Position numbers and translations under genes: made by a program. 64,000 nt of DNA from Entonaema liquescens (lineage: Eukaryota > Ascomycota > Sordariomycetes > Xylariales > Xylariaceae). Location of the stretch: contig CADCSX010000001.1 in the NCBI GenBank assembly GCA_902805475.1, forward strand, positions 2,852,001-2,916,000, written 5' to 3'. Below are positions 50,476 through 62,172 of the stretch, piece after piece. The first letter of the stretch is position 1; every line of letters begins with the position of its first letter. The notes beneath the pieces are model-generated. The model made no database searches. It saw only the letters and a program-made list of their open reading frames with translations, and had not been told where the DNA came from.

Positions 50476-53174
50476 ATGCAGCAGCAGAAAATCGAAAGAC
50501 GCTATCTTAACAAAGGGAAGCTTCGAGCCCTACTTATCAATAGATTCGGATCAAGCGGTTACGAGGTCGAGGTATATGGACACCGCTCAGATTCAGCCTG
50601 GACTATTCTCAACCTAATGATATATATCCCAGGAGACATCGGATAATTACATCCTCTCAATACCGCAGGAACTCTCAAACGTATGTATAAAGTATCTTTG
50701 GAATCATCAATAAATCGCCGTGTTACTATAGCTGCCGCTAAGATTGGTTTAGTCCGATATAGAATCTCTTCGTCTTTCTTAACCTCACGGGAGGGTACGC
50801 AGTCGATATACAAGGCGTTAGCCGACTTCGTCATGATGGTCGACGAGCTTAGAGACTAACTAGATAGGATTTTGGTAGATAATTACGAGTCGAGGCCGTA
50901 TATACCCCAAAATCGTCTAGGACCCACACTCAAGGAGGATACTTTGCGGAGAGTAATTTACGCGTCTGGCATCAAACATCACAGTCGGGATGAGGTCTTC
51001 GAGGCTGTCCGCTCAGGAGGGAAGAAGATATTTGCCACGCTGATCATGATACGGAAAGAGCAAGAAATAGTCCGCTTTATCGAGAACAACCATATGCAAG
51101 ACCAGCCGCTCGACGCTAAGCTTCCGTTCAAGAAACCTGATATAGTTTCCATACTTGGCACCGTCAATGGAGAATTAATATTTTACAACAAGCAATGGAT
51201 TATGGCGGTCCCATACTTCCAAGGCAAGACCTCAGATCGTATATTTCACGAAAAGACTGTTCTTCCCTTCACGGAGAGTAAGTGGATAGGCTCCGGCACT
51301 TTTGGCGACGTCTTCGAGGTCAAGTTAGATCCCGAGCACCACGTTAATCCCACTTCTTTAAACCTACCGGAAGTAATTCCCCGCCAATTTTCTACCTATA
51401 TGTAGTATATTTGAAACTTACGGGTTGTAGGACTTGACTGTGATCCGGAAAGAGTTACGCACTCCGTATGGTCAAGGAAATGGCCAAAGTCTTACGTCGG
51501 AAGTCGAAATGCTATCGCTACTTCGTCTCGTAAAGCATCCCAACATAGTCACCCTGATAACATCGTATACCTACCGCGGGACTTATAATCTGATTTTCGA
51601 GCGTGCCGAGTGCGATCTTGAAGCTCTACTTCGTTCACCTACTCTTCCCACCGCTCTAGCGAGTAACAATAGCATATGTCAAGCATTACAGGGTCTGTGC
51701 TCTGCTGTAGCTACTTTCCACCACGTGGAAAGTGCTGAGCATGGGTTCGAGTTGAAAGGCTATCATCACGACCTCAAGCCCCAAAACATCCTCGTCAGCG
51801 GCTCGCGTTTCCTCCTTGCGGATTTTAGTCTTTCGTCGTTAAAAGATATGGCTGCTACGTCCAAAACAATCTCTAAGGACGTGCAGGGATTCTACGTCTC
51901 TCCGGAAACTGCGCTGGGCGATTATGGCGTCCAGTCCAACAGAGTCGGCCAGCCTAACGACGTTTGGGCGCTAGGGTGCATACTCGCTGTCGTCGCGACT
52001 TACATAGCAAAGGTTCTGCCGGTGTTGCCGAGTTCGAGCAGAGGCGCAAGCATAAACTCCACAACTGGACGACGTATACCTTTCGTTGCGGCGGACAAGA
52101 GAACCCCAAAGTTAACGAATGGCTGAGTGAGATAGAACCGAATTCCACTCCTGTGGTTCGCGAGCTGATCTCCTTCGCACGCGACATGTTGCAGCTTGAC
52201 CCAACCAAAAGGCCAATTGCCAAACATATCTCTTTAAGGATGGTCTTAATAATGATAAAGTCTTGCTTCGGCCTCCTAAACAGGACATTCCAGGCGTTCC
52301 AAGCAGAAGCAGATACTCTACATGAGCAGCTGTCGGCCGGACCTCAATATAGAAGTGAATCCTTGATCGCAACTATCAAGGCTCTGACAAAGTTCGTCCA
52401 GGGCGATTTGCTACGAATCCCCAGATTGGTCAAGTTTCAAGGTATCGATGTGAACAGCCAATCCACGCTCGCGAAAATCCCCAAAGGCTCGCAGGACGAG
52501 ATAGAACCCGTCTTAGTGGAGTGGTTAGACCACAATGAGCGTTGGGTTTTTACTACACTAGGGACGATTCTCGCCATTTCGGGGATTCATCAGCTACTAT
52601 CTCTAGGTACTTTTGATGATATTTTCAATCTGGCAGAGACATTAGCTATGCGAGTATTGGTGTTGCATCAGGTAGGGGACTTGCCGGAAAACATAAACCC
52701 ATTCAATATTACAGTGATTCGAGTAGAGAAGTCGCGTAGGCATCCGATCAAACTTTATTGTTTACCGAGCTTCGGCTGCTATGGCCCCCTAATGATAATA
52801 ATGACTTAGTTTACTGCCACCTGGCGTACTTAAATAATCCGACGCTCTATCGACCCGAATTCGACTATTACAGTCTCGGCTTGGTATTACTCGAGATAGC
52901 ATATTGGCGACCGCTCAAGTCAATCATTGCCGAGTTCACTGAGCCCGATCAGTCTCCCGAAGGACTGAGGAAATGGCTCTTGAAAGGCCCAGTTCATGAC
53001 TTAAGGGCCAAGGTAGGAGAATCCTACCAGGGAGCCGTCAGAACTTGTCTGACGTTTCCAATGAGTGCCGACTATCCGGCCGGCCGTTACCTAGATTCAA
53101 ACAGTCTGAAGCTGTTTAAGGAGCAGGTAGTAGCACCGCTGGAGCGTTGCCGGGGTCAATGTCGGACGCAATAG
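50476..53174 (+). CDS. Kinase-pseudokinase protein (multi-exon, two one-base frame breaks)
   Basis: A eukaryotic-type kinase domain followed by a second, degenerate kinase-like lobe. From 50868 the frame runs to 51372, an intron joins 51431, and kinase features follow: glycine loop GSGTFGDV (about 51294-51317), candidate Lys in VIRKE, catalytic HHDLKPQN (about 51763-51786), DFS in place of DFG, SPE in place of APE, and DVWALG. The frame breaks at 52009-52011 (an A run) and 52785-52789 (a C5 run); one added base at each joins all parts. The end carries YRPEFDYYSLGLVLLEIAYW, the C-lobe signature of the second unit, whose catalytic motifs are absent. Tentative 5' exons are 50476-50571, 50633-50684 and 50732-50816; the TTG at 50872 is not a start. 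Confidence 0.72.
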
Positions 53175-53448
53175 AGGTTGGGTTTGTTCTACCTGCGCCC
53201 TCGTTTCGTTAGTGTTGAGAATATATGAGATACATCATGCCATCACCTGCTCCAAGGAGTACCTGGGTAATAACTTATATCTTCATATAGATTAAACGGC
53301 ACTGGCGTTACTATGGTTTGTTGAATAAGAAGCACTTTTGAGCATATTCGGTTCAAGTAGCAGAAGTCATAGACCATAATTAAAGTCGATTGCCGTGTTA
53401 CTACAATTGAGTTTCCATTAGGAAGATGATCTGCTATATACCGATAGA

Positions 53449-55206
53449 TCAGGCGCAACAATGGTTTACTTGTCTTTGACGAATAGCCCGCATGCCTTGT
53501 GTCGTGAGAATAGCCCATATCCCCTTTTCCCATGCAACACTTAAAAATACGGTTGCAATCATGAGTCCAAAGGTGATCCCAACATAACTTCCTAGCCGGC
53601 TGGAAGAGGTAGAATCCGTGTTTCCGGCATGTTGGACAATATTAGTACTGAATATAGACTACCAAATATTAGCTTCTATCCAGCGTGTCAGGGGCTAGAC
53701 TAGATAGGTAATCATACAGCGACAAGATTGGCAGGCAAATATATGATGGTCATCCAAGTCAAAATTCGCATGGATCTAGATTCTACTTGTGTCTCTTTTG
53801 CAGATAGGAAGAGGGCCTGCGTGTGCTTCTCTGATTGTTCAAGCGTCGCGTGGGTGCTCGCTGACTCTCTTTGTATGACCTCGTCATTCCTGAAGTCAAG
53901 AATCTTTAGGAGCTGGTTGACGTGAGTATCATACTGCTAGTTAGAACTTTTAGACTAACCAGTCTTGATGTGCCCTCTGATACGCTCAAAAGCCTGTCTA
54001 TAGCCCCCTTATGGATTCGCATCTTCGATTGGAAAACCTTTATCCGTGACTTGACCTCGTCCAGGTGAACCAACATACCGTGATTACCGAGATATGAGAA
54101 ATGGTCTTGGAACCCAATTAAGGTCTCGGATGTTTGCTCGATAGCTGAACGGGCCCGTAATATCCGCTCTCTTGTCTGCTGGAAAGCCTGACTGTCGCTA
54201 AATGATACCGTATAGTCGTATTTCGATGGCCTGCCGACTCGCGAGAAGCATGCCTTGTCGTTCTAGGGGAAGATTGAAATTTAGTGTATGCGTCCGTGTT
54301 TCTTATTTCCGATTACTCACGAACGACTCAACTTCTCGCTCAAGATGGTTAATATATCCCCTCCAATTCGACTCCGTGAGACTGAAGATAATACAATGAA
54401 TCAACCATTGATAATCTAATTCGGAAGTCCTTTTTGGGAGACACAGCTGGGATAGCAAGCTCTTGATTTCATTTTCAACCGCAGCGGAAGGTTGGAGTAG
54501 AATCCATCGAGATTCATGCGACCCTGGGTGGCAGCTATGATAAACAGCCAACTGACGGTGAACCCAGGGGTATTCTTGCGGTCGAGATATATGCTTGGGG
54601 TAGCGTATGTTGTAACAAATGTCTTATATAACTCAGTGATTAGTACTAAATCGTAACTTCGAAGACTTACCATGTTGACTATGTCGATCATAGCCTCCGA
54701 AGTTCTCGTCTATTGCGCTTGTCTTGAACCCAAATAAACGGACAAAACACCACCACCTATCGCAAGCTTGGACGGAAGAGACGATTTGCTGGAATGCCTG
54801 CTGGGAGATTCGAAAGCGGCCCCAGGAGTTCTGCTGTCGAATGATACTAGGCGATTCAGCTACGTTTCATAGGAGCATAATATAAGGGGTTCGCACGTCA
54901 TGCTAAGTCTATGGCTATGACTTTCCGGCTTTTGTCATATAATAGTGTCAGTTTCACATCCCAGTTATCACTTCGAGGTTCAACCAAGATGGGATTCCGA
55001 TATAATACTGACAACGGACAACAGTCTGTCAAGCTGTTCTTGGTCTAACACGTCCTCGGAATGGAAACCTTGAATCGTTATTCCTTAGACTGCATCAAGC
55101 GCGGTACAACATGCTTACGCGATTTTCCTTCGTGGTCGAAGACGGCGAAATGCCGTACACCCCATGGCCCCGTCTCTATAAACAGTCTGTCCGAGTCCTG
55201 ATCCAT
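53449..55206 (-). CDS. CorA-like fungal membrane protein in seven short exons
   Basis: No long ORF reveals this gene; I assembled it by splice sites: 55206-55119, 55068-54985, 54859-54671, 54622-54321, 54262-53960, 53912-53718 and 53658-53449. All phases agree and give about 456 residues. It fits the fungal CorA-like transporter-domain family: QQNSWGRFRISQQAFQ, then a GFKT segment, FGGYDRHSQHD, CYNIRYP, WVHRQLAVYHSC, SRWILLQPS, WRGYINHLEREVESF, then FSRVGRPSKYDYTVSFSDSQ. A helical stalk leads to MRILTWMTIIYLPANLVA and a second helix VGITFGLMIATVFLSVAW. The last five exons are the surest. The exon 2 donor (GTTGAA) is weak, and the true start could lie upstream. The gene converges on the kinase gene, with 274 bases between stops. 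Confidence 0.68.
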
Positions 55207-55795
55207 TCGGCTAGGAAGTAAGATCTCTTATTCTTTCAACTTTATTTGTCTTTATTTTTATTTTTACCCTTTTTCTTTTTGATAAAAAGAGTGATCAAGG
55301 ATGGTCTGTCTTGGAGCGGTGCTATTTTGTAGGAATATTCGCCGAGGCTGGCGAGACCGCGAGGCTTGATTCTAATGCATAGCCTGCAGGCAGTACCACC
55401 ACGTAGGCTATAAGCGAACCCTGGAATTATATCGGCTACCAATTGTTATCCTTCGGAAGGAAAAGAGTGTGCTAACTTGTTCAACATAGAACCCAACCTC
55501 GAGCACGATGACTTCAACTAACAGTATGGCTACATGATTCAACCTTGTGATAAGGAGTTAGAGTAAACCTATATATTAGGACTGTAAGAGCATATCTCAA
55601 TATCATCGCCATTCTGCCTCATTATTAAACACCCAAGCTCATTACACACTCCTCAACCTCGTCCTCTAAATATTCATAAATCAACTTCCCTAACTCACCG
55701 CATACCTCTCATCTTCAGTCTCCCCTATAGGTATTACCTTACACGCCTACCTAAGCACCACATCCAAAAGAGCATCATAACCCCATCTTCCAACC
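55207..55795. other. Region between the CorA-like gene and the aminomutase gene
   Basis: Mostly unassigned. A minus-strand frame at 55242-55442 has no ATG at its upstream end that I can tie to the CorA-like gene, but an extra 5' exon of that gene could lie here. The aminomutase gene ends at 55796, so its 3' flank is also here. Confidence 0.5.
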
Positions 55796-57550
55796 TTACT
55801 CAGACACCAAAGCATGCACCGGATCATAATACTTATACACCTTCCCCGCCTTATCCCCGCTCGTCAGCGACGGCTGGGTGAAGGTCGAGATGCCCGTCGT
55901 CCGGTCATACGACTCGCGGAGCAAAGCGGGCCTCTTGCCGCCGCCGCCGGGCAAGTCGACGACGAACTTGGGGATGTAGAAGCCGGCGACGGTGCCCTGG
56001 AGCGCCGACTCCAGGTCCAGGATCGTCTGCAGCGGCGTGCGCAGGTGCTCGACCTTCTGCACCATGTCGCACTGGTACACGTAGTACTGCGTGGGTAGGT
56101 AAGGAGAATTAGTAAACTGTTGTAGGAGGGAGGATACGAGAAAAGGAGAGAGGAGAGTAGTCTTACCGGTTGAACACCCATCTTCGCCAACCTCTTGATC
56201 AGCGTGCCCATCGTCTCCACGCTGTCGTTGATCCCCCTTAGCAGCACCGTCTGGTTGCGCACCGTGACGCCCTCCTGCATCAGCCGGCGACTCGCCTTCT
56301 CGGTGACCCACGAGATCTCGTTGGGATGGTTGAAGTGCGTGTGCAGAGCCATGTGCTTGCCGGCGCGGCGCGCCTTCTCCGAGATACGGATCAGCGTTTC
56401 GGTCCACTTGCCGTCGAGGAACCGGTGCGGCGACACCGCCAGGCCCTTGGACGCGATCCGGAACCGCTCGATGTTCTTCATCCCGATGAGCCGGTCCCCG
56501 ATCCATTCCAGGACGTGTGGTTGTAGGTAGAAAGCATCACCGCCTGAGACCACGATGTCGTGCAGGTCTTCTTGGCTCTCGATGTATTTGAACGCCACGT
56601 CGAGCCTGTCGCGTGTCGTTCGGAAGGACTCTTTGGTTACGAGTTCGGTGTCGCCTCCGACCCCGTAGGATCGGGTGCAGTAGAGGCAGTACGTTGGGCA
56701 GACCGAAGTTGCTGCGGTGATTGTTAGCGGTGAAGCAAAATAGGACATATGTGTCTGGTAGAAGCATACAAAGTAATAGTGCTTTGTCAGGGTAGCGATG
56801 TACGACGGCGGGGACCGGCCTGTCATCCCTCTCGTGTAAGGAGTCGAGTTCGAGTTCGGGATGATCTTCTATCATGATGGACTTCAAAGGCACAAATTGT
56901 TGGAAAATTGGATCGTTCGCCGGATCCTTCCAATTCATCCTACTTAAGACGTACGGCCTATTCAGAGTTAGAGCTTATATAGTCAAAGTAATTACCTCTA
57001 GACCACTTTCTGCTGCTTGTGTGCTCTGGATCAGGAGTACTTACATGACCCGGACAGACATGGTGGACTCCCTCATGCCACTGATAATATCTGCCATGAA
57101 CTCGTCTCGGCTCTGCATCCCCCCTATGCGATGATGTCGAGGGACTTCAGCTGGTAATACACTATCGAGGAAGCTCGTTACATTGTTCGATAGCAGCATG
57201 CGATCACGCCCTAGCCTGGCCTCGACGACATTCTGAAGCATTTAGCGATTGCAAGAGATAAATAAGAGAATACCAACCTTGATACCCCATTCCCACGATA
57301 GGAAGTCTTCCCTAGGCACATCCTTCCATAACGGAATGGCGCGCCAGAACTCGTCTTCTGGTTCGGCCGCCGGTTGTGATACGGGTGGTAGAGGAAGCTC
57401 AGGGGTGGCCTTCGATGCGAATGAGCGCCGAGAGTAGGTGGCGGATTTTCTTTGTGCTGGGTAATGCGAAGTCCGGGATATGCTTCGGATCCCTTTACCA
57501 CAAGAGAGGACTCGAGGTCCGAGTCGAATACGAGGAATACGAGGAGGCAT
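55796..57550 (-). CDS. Lysine 2,3-aminomutase-family radical SAM enzyme
   Basis: KamA-type enzymes convert L-lysine to beta-lysine using SAM, a 4Fe-4S cluster and PLP. Exons 57550-57278, 57232-57045, 56957-56770, 56711-56167 and 56086-55796 join in frame to about 494 residues. The N-terminus (about 1-50) is rich in Arg and Ser without acids, as in a mitochondrial presequence. The cluster motif CPTYCLYC gives Cys221, 225 and 228. Lysine-recognition candidates are Asp379 in LLRGIND and Asp405 in YQCD; the PLP lysine is Lys449 in PGGGGK. The C-terminal Cys cluster that binds zinc in clostridial LAM is not visible. The 3' exons are GC-rich (antisense frames are open there). EpmB-like or another amino-acid mutase activity is possible. 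Confidence 0.92.
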
Positions 57551-58538
57551 TCTTTGTTTAGATAGTTACGCTGTGAGCTAAATGACGATAGGGGAAGTAG
57601 GTATTCTTATAATTTGACTCTGTGTCTCTATGACCTAATAGAATACAGCGAGCATTCTAACGAAGACAACTTCAAAGAATATCGCCTGCGTCATCATTAT
57701 ATAGAAATAAGATCCAGTTCCGGATCCTCAACATTATAAGCTATCAAGATCAATCGCTGTCGTCAGCCATCTCGATACAACACCATGTCACCATCCTGTT
57801 GCCCCGGCGTCGGGTCTACGACAAAGGCCAACTCTGGCATCCATGTTGTAGTCGGCGAACAGGTTGCATATCCCAAGGCTTGCCAGTTGTCTAGATCGAG
57901 ATTATTGCGGGCGACAACATAAGAGGGGATGTCTTTAGGGTCTCATAGAGCAGTGTACTCCGTGTCTAGGACCCGGTCCAGAGGACTGGGTTTGTGATAC
58001 TACCCCTATTCGTCAACTTTGAAACCACGACCGTATGATGGATACGGCCCTCGTGGTACCCATTAATAACATGATAGTTGATATTTCTGCTTGGCTAGAT
58101 CCCAGTTCCAATGCTATATAACTGCAGCTAGTGGGGTGTATGAGTAAGAGCCTACTTAGGTATATTTAGTGTATCCGTCAAACGGGATCTTTTGGCTCTG
58201 TACGGTATATATTATATATATACCTTAGGTTGTATGTATGCGGCATTATATAACGCACGCAGCGATAATCTAGCAAAGGGGGAGACGATCATGCTCATCG
58301 TTAGACCCTCGGATCGTATAGGTTGACATGGGTGTTGATGCCGTCCTATGGATTAGAGGGGATAGCATTTGGGGATGAACTGTGTAGCATGCTACTGTTG
58401 GTTTACACTATTCATCGTAGAGGACATGAAGCCTACCAATTTTCTTTTTTTCATTTACCTTAAGCCTCGTTCTGAGTAAACTCTAGTGTCATTCGTCGGG
58501 TATATTGCCGACCTAGCTCGGTAGGGGAGCATTGCCAG

Positions 58539-58913
58539 CTAGCCTTCCCCCTCGTTAATGTTAGGTGGGCATGATTCTTCATCAGGTTGGACTATCTTGG
58601 CTATCCATGGCCGTGGGATTTCCTCATGACACCTTAAGCAGGTATCCACTATGAACCATAGGGCCTCACCATCTTTCAGCCTAGATACCCCAACTCCGGA
58701 ATTGCCCTCCCGGTCCAGGTGTGTTTGGTAGTGTAAGCATATGTATCTAATTGCCTCACTTAATAAACGCCACAAACGACTATTCGACTGACTCCTGCGT
58801 ATTGTCATCAGTTCTATTACCGATTTATGCCCTAGTCGCCCAATGCTACTATAAGTTGCCATTGTTGTTTCTAGTCCTCTTGAAGAGACATCTTGTATGA
58901 TCTCCGAAGACAT
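58539..58913 (-). CDS. Doubtful small ORF, 124 residues
   Basis: The frame opens with an ATG at 58913 and ends at a stop at 58539. The sequence has a helical-looking stretch (SNSRLWRLLSEAIRYICLHY), a TCLRCHEE segment with a CxxCH arrangement, and an acidic end. No family is recognised, and nothing around it helps. It could be a gene fragment or chance; stops in the flanks argue against a larger gene. Confidence 0.2.
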   Translation of the reverse strand: MSSEIIQDVSSRGLETTMATYSSIGRLGHKSVIELMTIRRSQSNSRLWRLLSEAIRYICLHYQTHLDREGNSGVGVSRLKDGEALWFIVDTCLRCHEEIPRPWIAKIVQPDEESCPPNINEGEG

Positions 58914-61680
58914 ACCCGTAGAACAGACAGGCTATGGTGATGTCTGTTTCGCAATCTGCATTCTTATGCGCTTTAACCGGCTTCCTCATGTAGTTTAGCT
59001 ACATCCGAGAGCATGTATACGATGTGCGATTATGACTTTGCCGCTGTAGACCGATGGCAACCCCCTTGTCACTATACCTAGGGGAGTCATGCTGTCAGTC
59101 TTAGCTTCTGATTGGATTCCGTCTACGTGGTAACGATACCTACTATATTTGCTAAGTGGAGTCTAGCTGATAGGTTTACGTAGCGCCAAGTTTGAGGGCT
59201 GACATGAAAGACTCTATGTGTAAGAGTCCTGCCCGCGCTGGCTCTAGCAACCTTTATGTTTAACTGATAGACGCTGTATTAATGGGACTAGTGGCACACC
59301 CCCAGTACTATCCTATGATCTACTAGGAAGAGAAAGTAGTAGTAAAATGCAAGACATGAGCTTTGCCTAGTATTAGCACTAAAGCATATGGGTAACAGGC
59401 GTATTTCTCTTCGCTACGGCCCTTAAACTTCTGCGGATGTCTTTATTTAGAAAATATGGTTTAACGAGGCCATTGCCTGGTAGGGTTATAACCGCGTTGC
59501 TGTCATGACCTGATCTGATCAATGCTGGATGTTGGCGGCTCTGTCGAAAGCAGCATTGCGACATGTGTTGCAGTATGCAGGAAGGTTCGGTAATGACATG
59601 GCTAACCTGCGTATAGATGTATCCCCATGGTCTTGGTCACATATCGTAACCTTGAAGCAGACAACGAAATGAGCAAATCCCGTGCGGGGTTCTTCATGAG
59701 CTCTCATCGTGGGTTATAATTACTTGGGTATGCTTCGGCGACGTAGAAAAGTCCGGTTGTATATGCAAGAATATACCAGGGGGGTTAGATCGGACTTCCC
59801 ATGAAGCGAGGTTAGCCCGGAAAACTGTTGCAGATCGAGTGATGGGTTACGCAGAAGACCCTGATGAAGAACACCGCCGGTGTGGGCCTCTGGAGAGCAG
59901 AGCCGCTATCACAATATAACCCAACAAGCATGACCTTGTTAGACTACGGCGGATGGAGAACCGGAGGTCGGCTTTGGGAATGGCGCGCGGGCCGCTATTC
60001 TAGAATTTGAATATCCTCTCCCGTAGGATTCGCGGGTGGAACCCTTGCCAGTCGATGGTTGCATACGCAGCCGAGCCCGGAATGGAAGTTGATTCGCTAA
60101 TAACTATTAGCTGTACGATATTATTGGCCAGCCTCTGTTTTGAATACATGGGGTTCCGTCCTGGCGGGTTCAGTAGCTTCTGTCACAATACAACTCAGTA
60201 GACGTGTTATTGTACGGTAGGATTGGAATCTCCCATCATTATGAGGGGTCTATTTGTGACCCTCTTCATTACACGGCTGGGTAAATATGAAGTGGATTCG
60301 TCATAAGTTCCCCCCTTTTTTAGTAGCTCGGGGTATTATACCCAATCCATCGGTTTCGGTTCCGGGAAATGTTGTGTCACAACGGGGTCAAGCACCATTG
60401 TTACCTATCACCTGGGTCGGCCTTTCATGGACTAGACCTCTGTAGATGAAATTATCTTATGAGGCTCTCAGATCGATTCATACGGGTGCTTGGCGTCGGG
60501 TCACCGGTGCGGGCGGTGCGGGCCGCTTTTCTGCTTAGAATTCCAAGGCTTTCCCGGGTCCAATGTGATAATCGTCCCGACAGTCTGGTAAACTAAGTGG
60601 TTATGGAGGAATATTGTGCTAACGTATTGGGCTGTATTGCTTCCTTATACGAGAGGAAATCGGCCTCTTGTATTTGTCTCCTGGGTTTTCTCATAACAAC
60701 TCCAACTGCCAACATGCAGAAACCGTATAAACCAACTAACGGTGACATCGGTAAGCTAGTGCATACTCAACTTCATTTCGTTGTGCATCCGTGTTGCATT
60801 AGTGCCTCATAGGAAGTGACGGGAGAACATGTGAGAGTGCCTAGAGCATGTATGTGTATTGGCTTCGAGGGCACTGCTAGCCTGACTCTGTCCCGATCCT
60901 AAGGCACCTATGATAGACATCATCCTTTTGAGGAATGAGCCAACGTGGTATCACGGTCTATCACTGAAGGCCCGCCCTTATTAATCATGGGATAAAAAAA
61001 GACCCTATTGTAGGTTCGGGCTAACCGACATGGCTTATTCCGAGGTGATAGATGGCTTCGGTGTAAGAACTTTGGTGATACTACTCAAAATGTGTTTGGA
61101 TTTGATTGGGACGGGGACGTGTACCCTGCGTTTCCTGCTGGCGGCGATTACATCGAGATCCTAGCTTTCGCCGTTCCCCATAATCAAACACACCTCCAAC
61201 TTCGTCAGTAAGATAGTGACAAGGATGTTGGAGATGTTATCATGAGTCTAAGACCGAGGTTCGGTAGATTATCTCCTATCCCGCCCCTGAGGGCTGAAGG
61301 GAATAGGACCTTGGCGATGAGTGCTGCTATTTGGGTCTGGGGAAGGCAACTGAGTTCGAAATGTTGCTGTGAGAATAGGATGTTGAGGAATGCTTCTCTT
61401 AGGAAGATTCAACTCACTAGATACTGTCTTGGATAGCTGTCGCTATTACTGTTTAGATACTTGGATGATCTTTTCAAATCATCAGAGCTCGATCTAATAC
61501 GATACAATGTTGAAATACTACCACTGTGAAGAACCAAGTCTAGTTCTTATTAGATCGAGTGTTAGCCATGCGTAAACTCACCCAGAGGTGTTAATAGGGA
61601 TGGCTAGGATACCATCATAGGCGACAGAAGAGCGAGGTGTGATGGATACGGGATTTGACATGTCATCCTTCACTCACCAC

Positions 61681-61717
61681 ACACCCGGGATTCGAAAGCA
61701 GGGGGTTTCCCGGGTGT
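61681..61717. repeat. Inverted repeat (10-bp stem)
   Basis: ACACCCGGGA at 61681-61690 is exactly complementary to TCCCGGGTGT at 61708-61717, leaving a 17-base loop. It lies in gene-free DNA. With no flanking gene and no T tract directly after it, a terminator role is not supported. Confidence 0.75.
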
Positions 61718-62119
61718 TTCTCGTGATGATATTTTGACTGTTTTCTTGTGTGGCTTCTCTCCTATTAAAGAGGTTACTCTCAGTAGCGCCAATGTTCTGG
61801 GCTTGTGCTGGCTGAATGCTACATGCATCTATCTCTTAACGGCATGATAAAGCGACCTAGGTTGGTTGGTGGATTGATTTAGTAGACACTGGAAAACGTA
61901 AGTTACGCGTATTTATCGTTAATTTAACCCGACAGTATAAGAATATAGCGTATAGGTACCTCTACATTGGGGTGTTCCTTCAGTCTGTTGGATAGGGGTA
62001 GATTAGGGGTAACTCCGCGTGCCGTAGATTCCTAGTAGGTGAGTCTGCGACGGCTGACCACTCCCCCTTCTTCCTTCCCTTAGTGTTAGACTTGCCTAAA
62101 CAACCAACATAGATGACAA

Positions 62120-62172
62120 GTTTAGGGGTAGTTTAGGGGTAGTTTAGGAGTAGTTTAGGTAGTTTAGGTAGT
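62120..62172. repeat. GTTTAGGGGTA tandem repeat, telomere-like
   Basis: About five tandem units decay from GTTTAGGGGTA through GTTTAGGAGTA to GTTTAGGTA. A related pair (GATAGGGGTA, GATTAGGGGTA) lies upstream near 61990-62010. The TTAGGG core resembles the fungal telomere repeat, but the units are irregular and internal. Confidence 0.85.

Noticed and set aside
54859..54865. A further one-base frame break in the CorA-like gene
   Set aside because: A TAG acceptor at this point with a donor near 54984 explains the frame change without invoking an indel.
55814..56530. Plus-strand and alternative minus-strand frames over the aminomutase
   Set aside because: The spliced KamA frame has the catalytic motifs; the others are GC-driven shadows.
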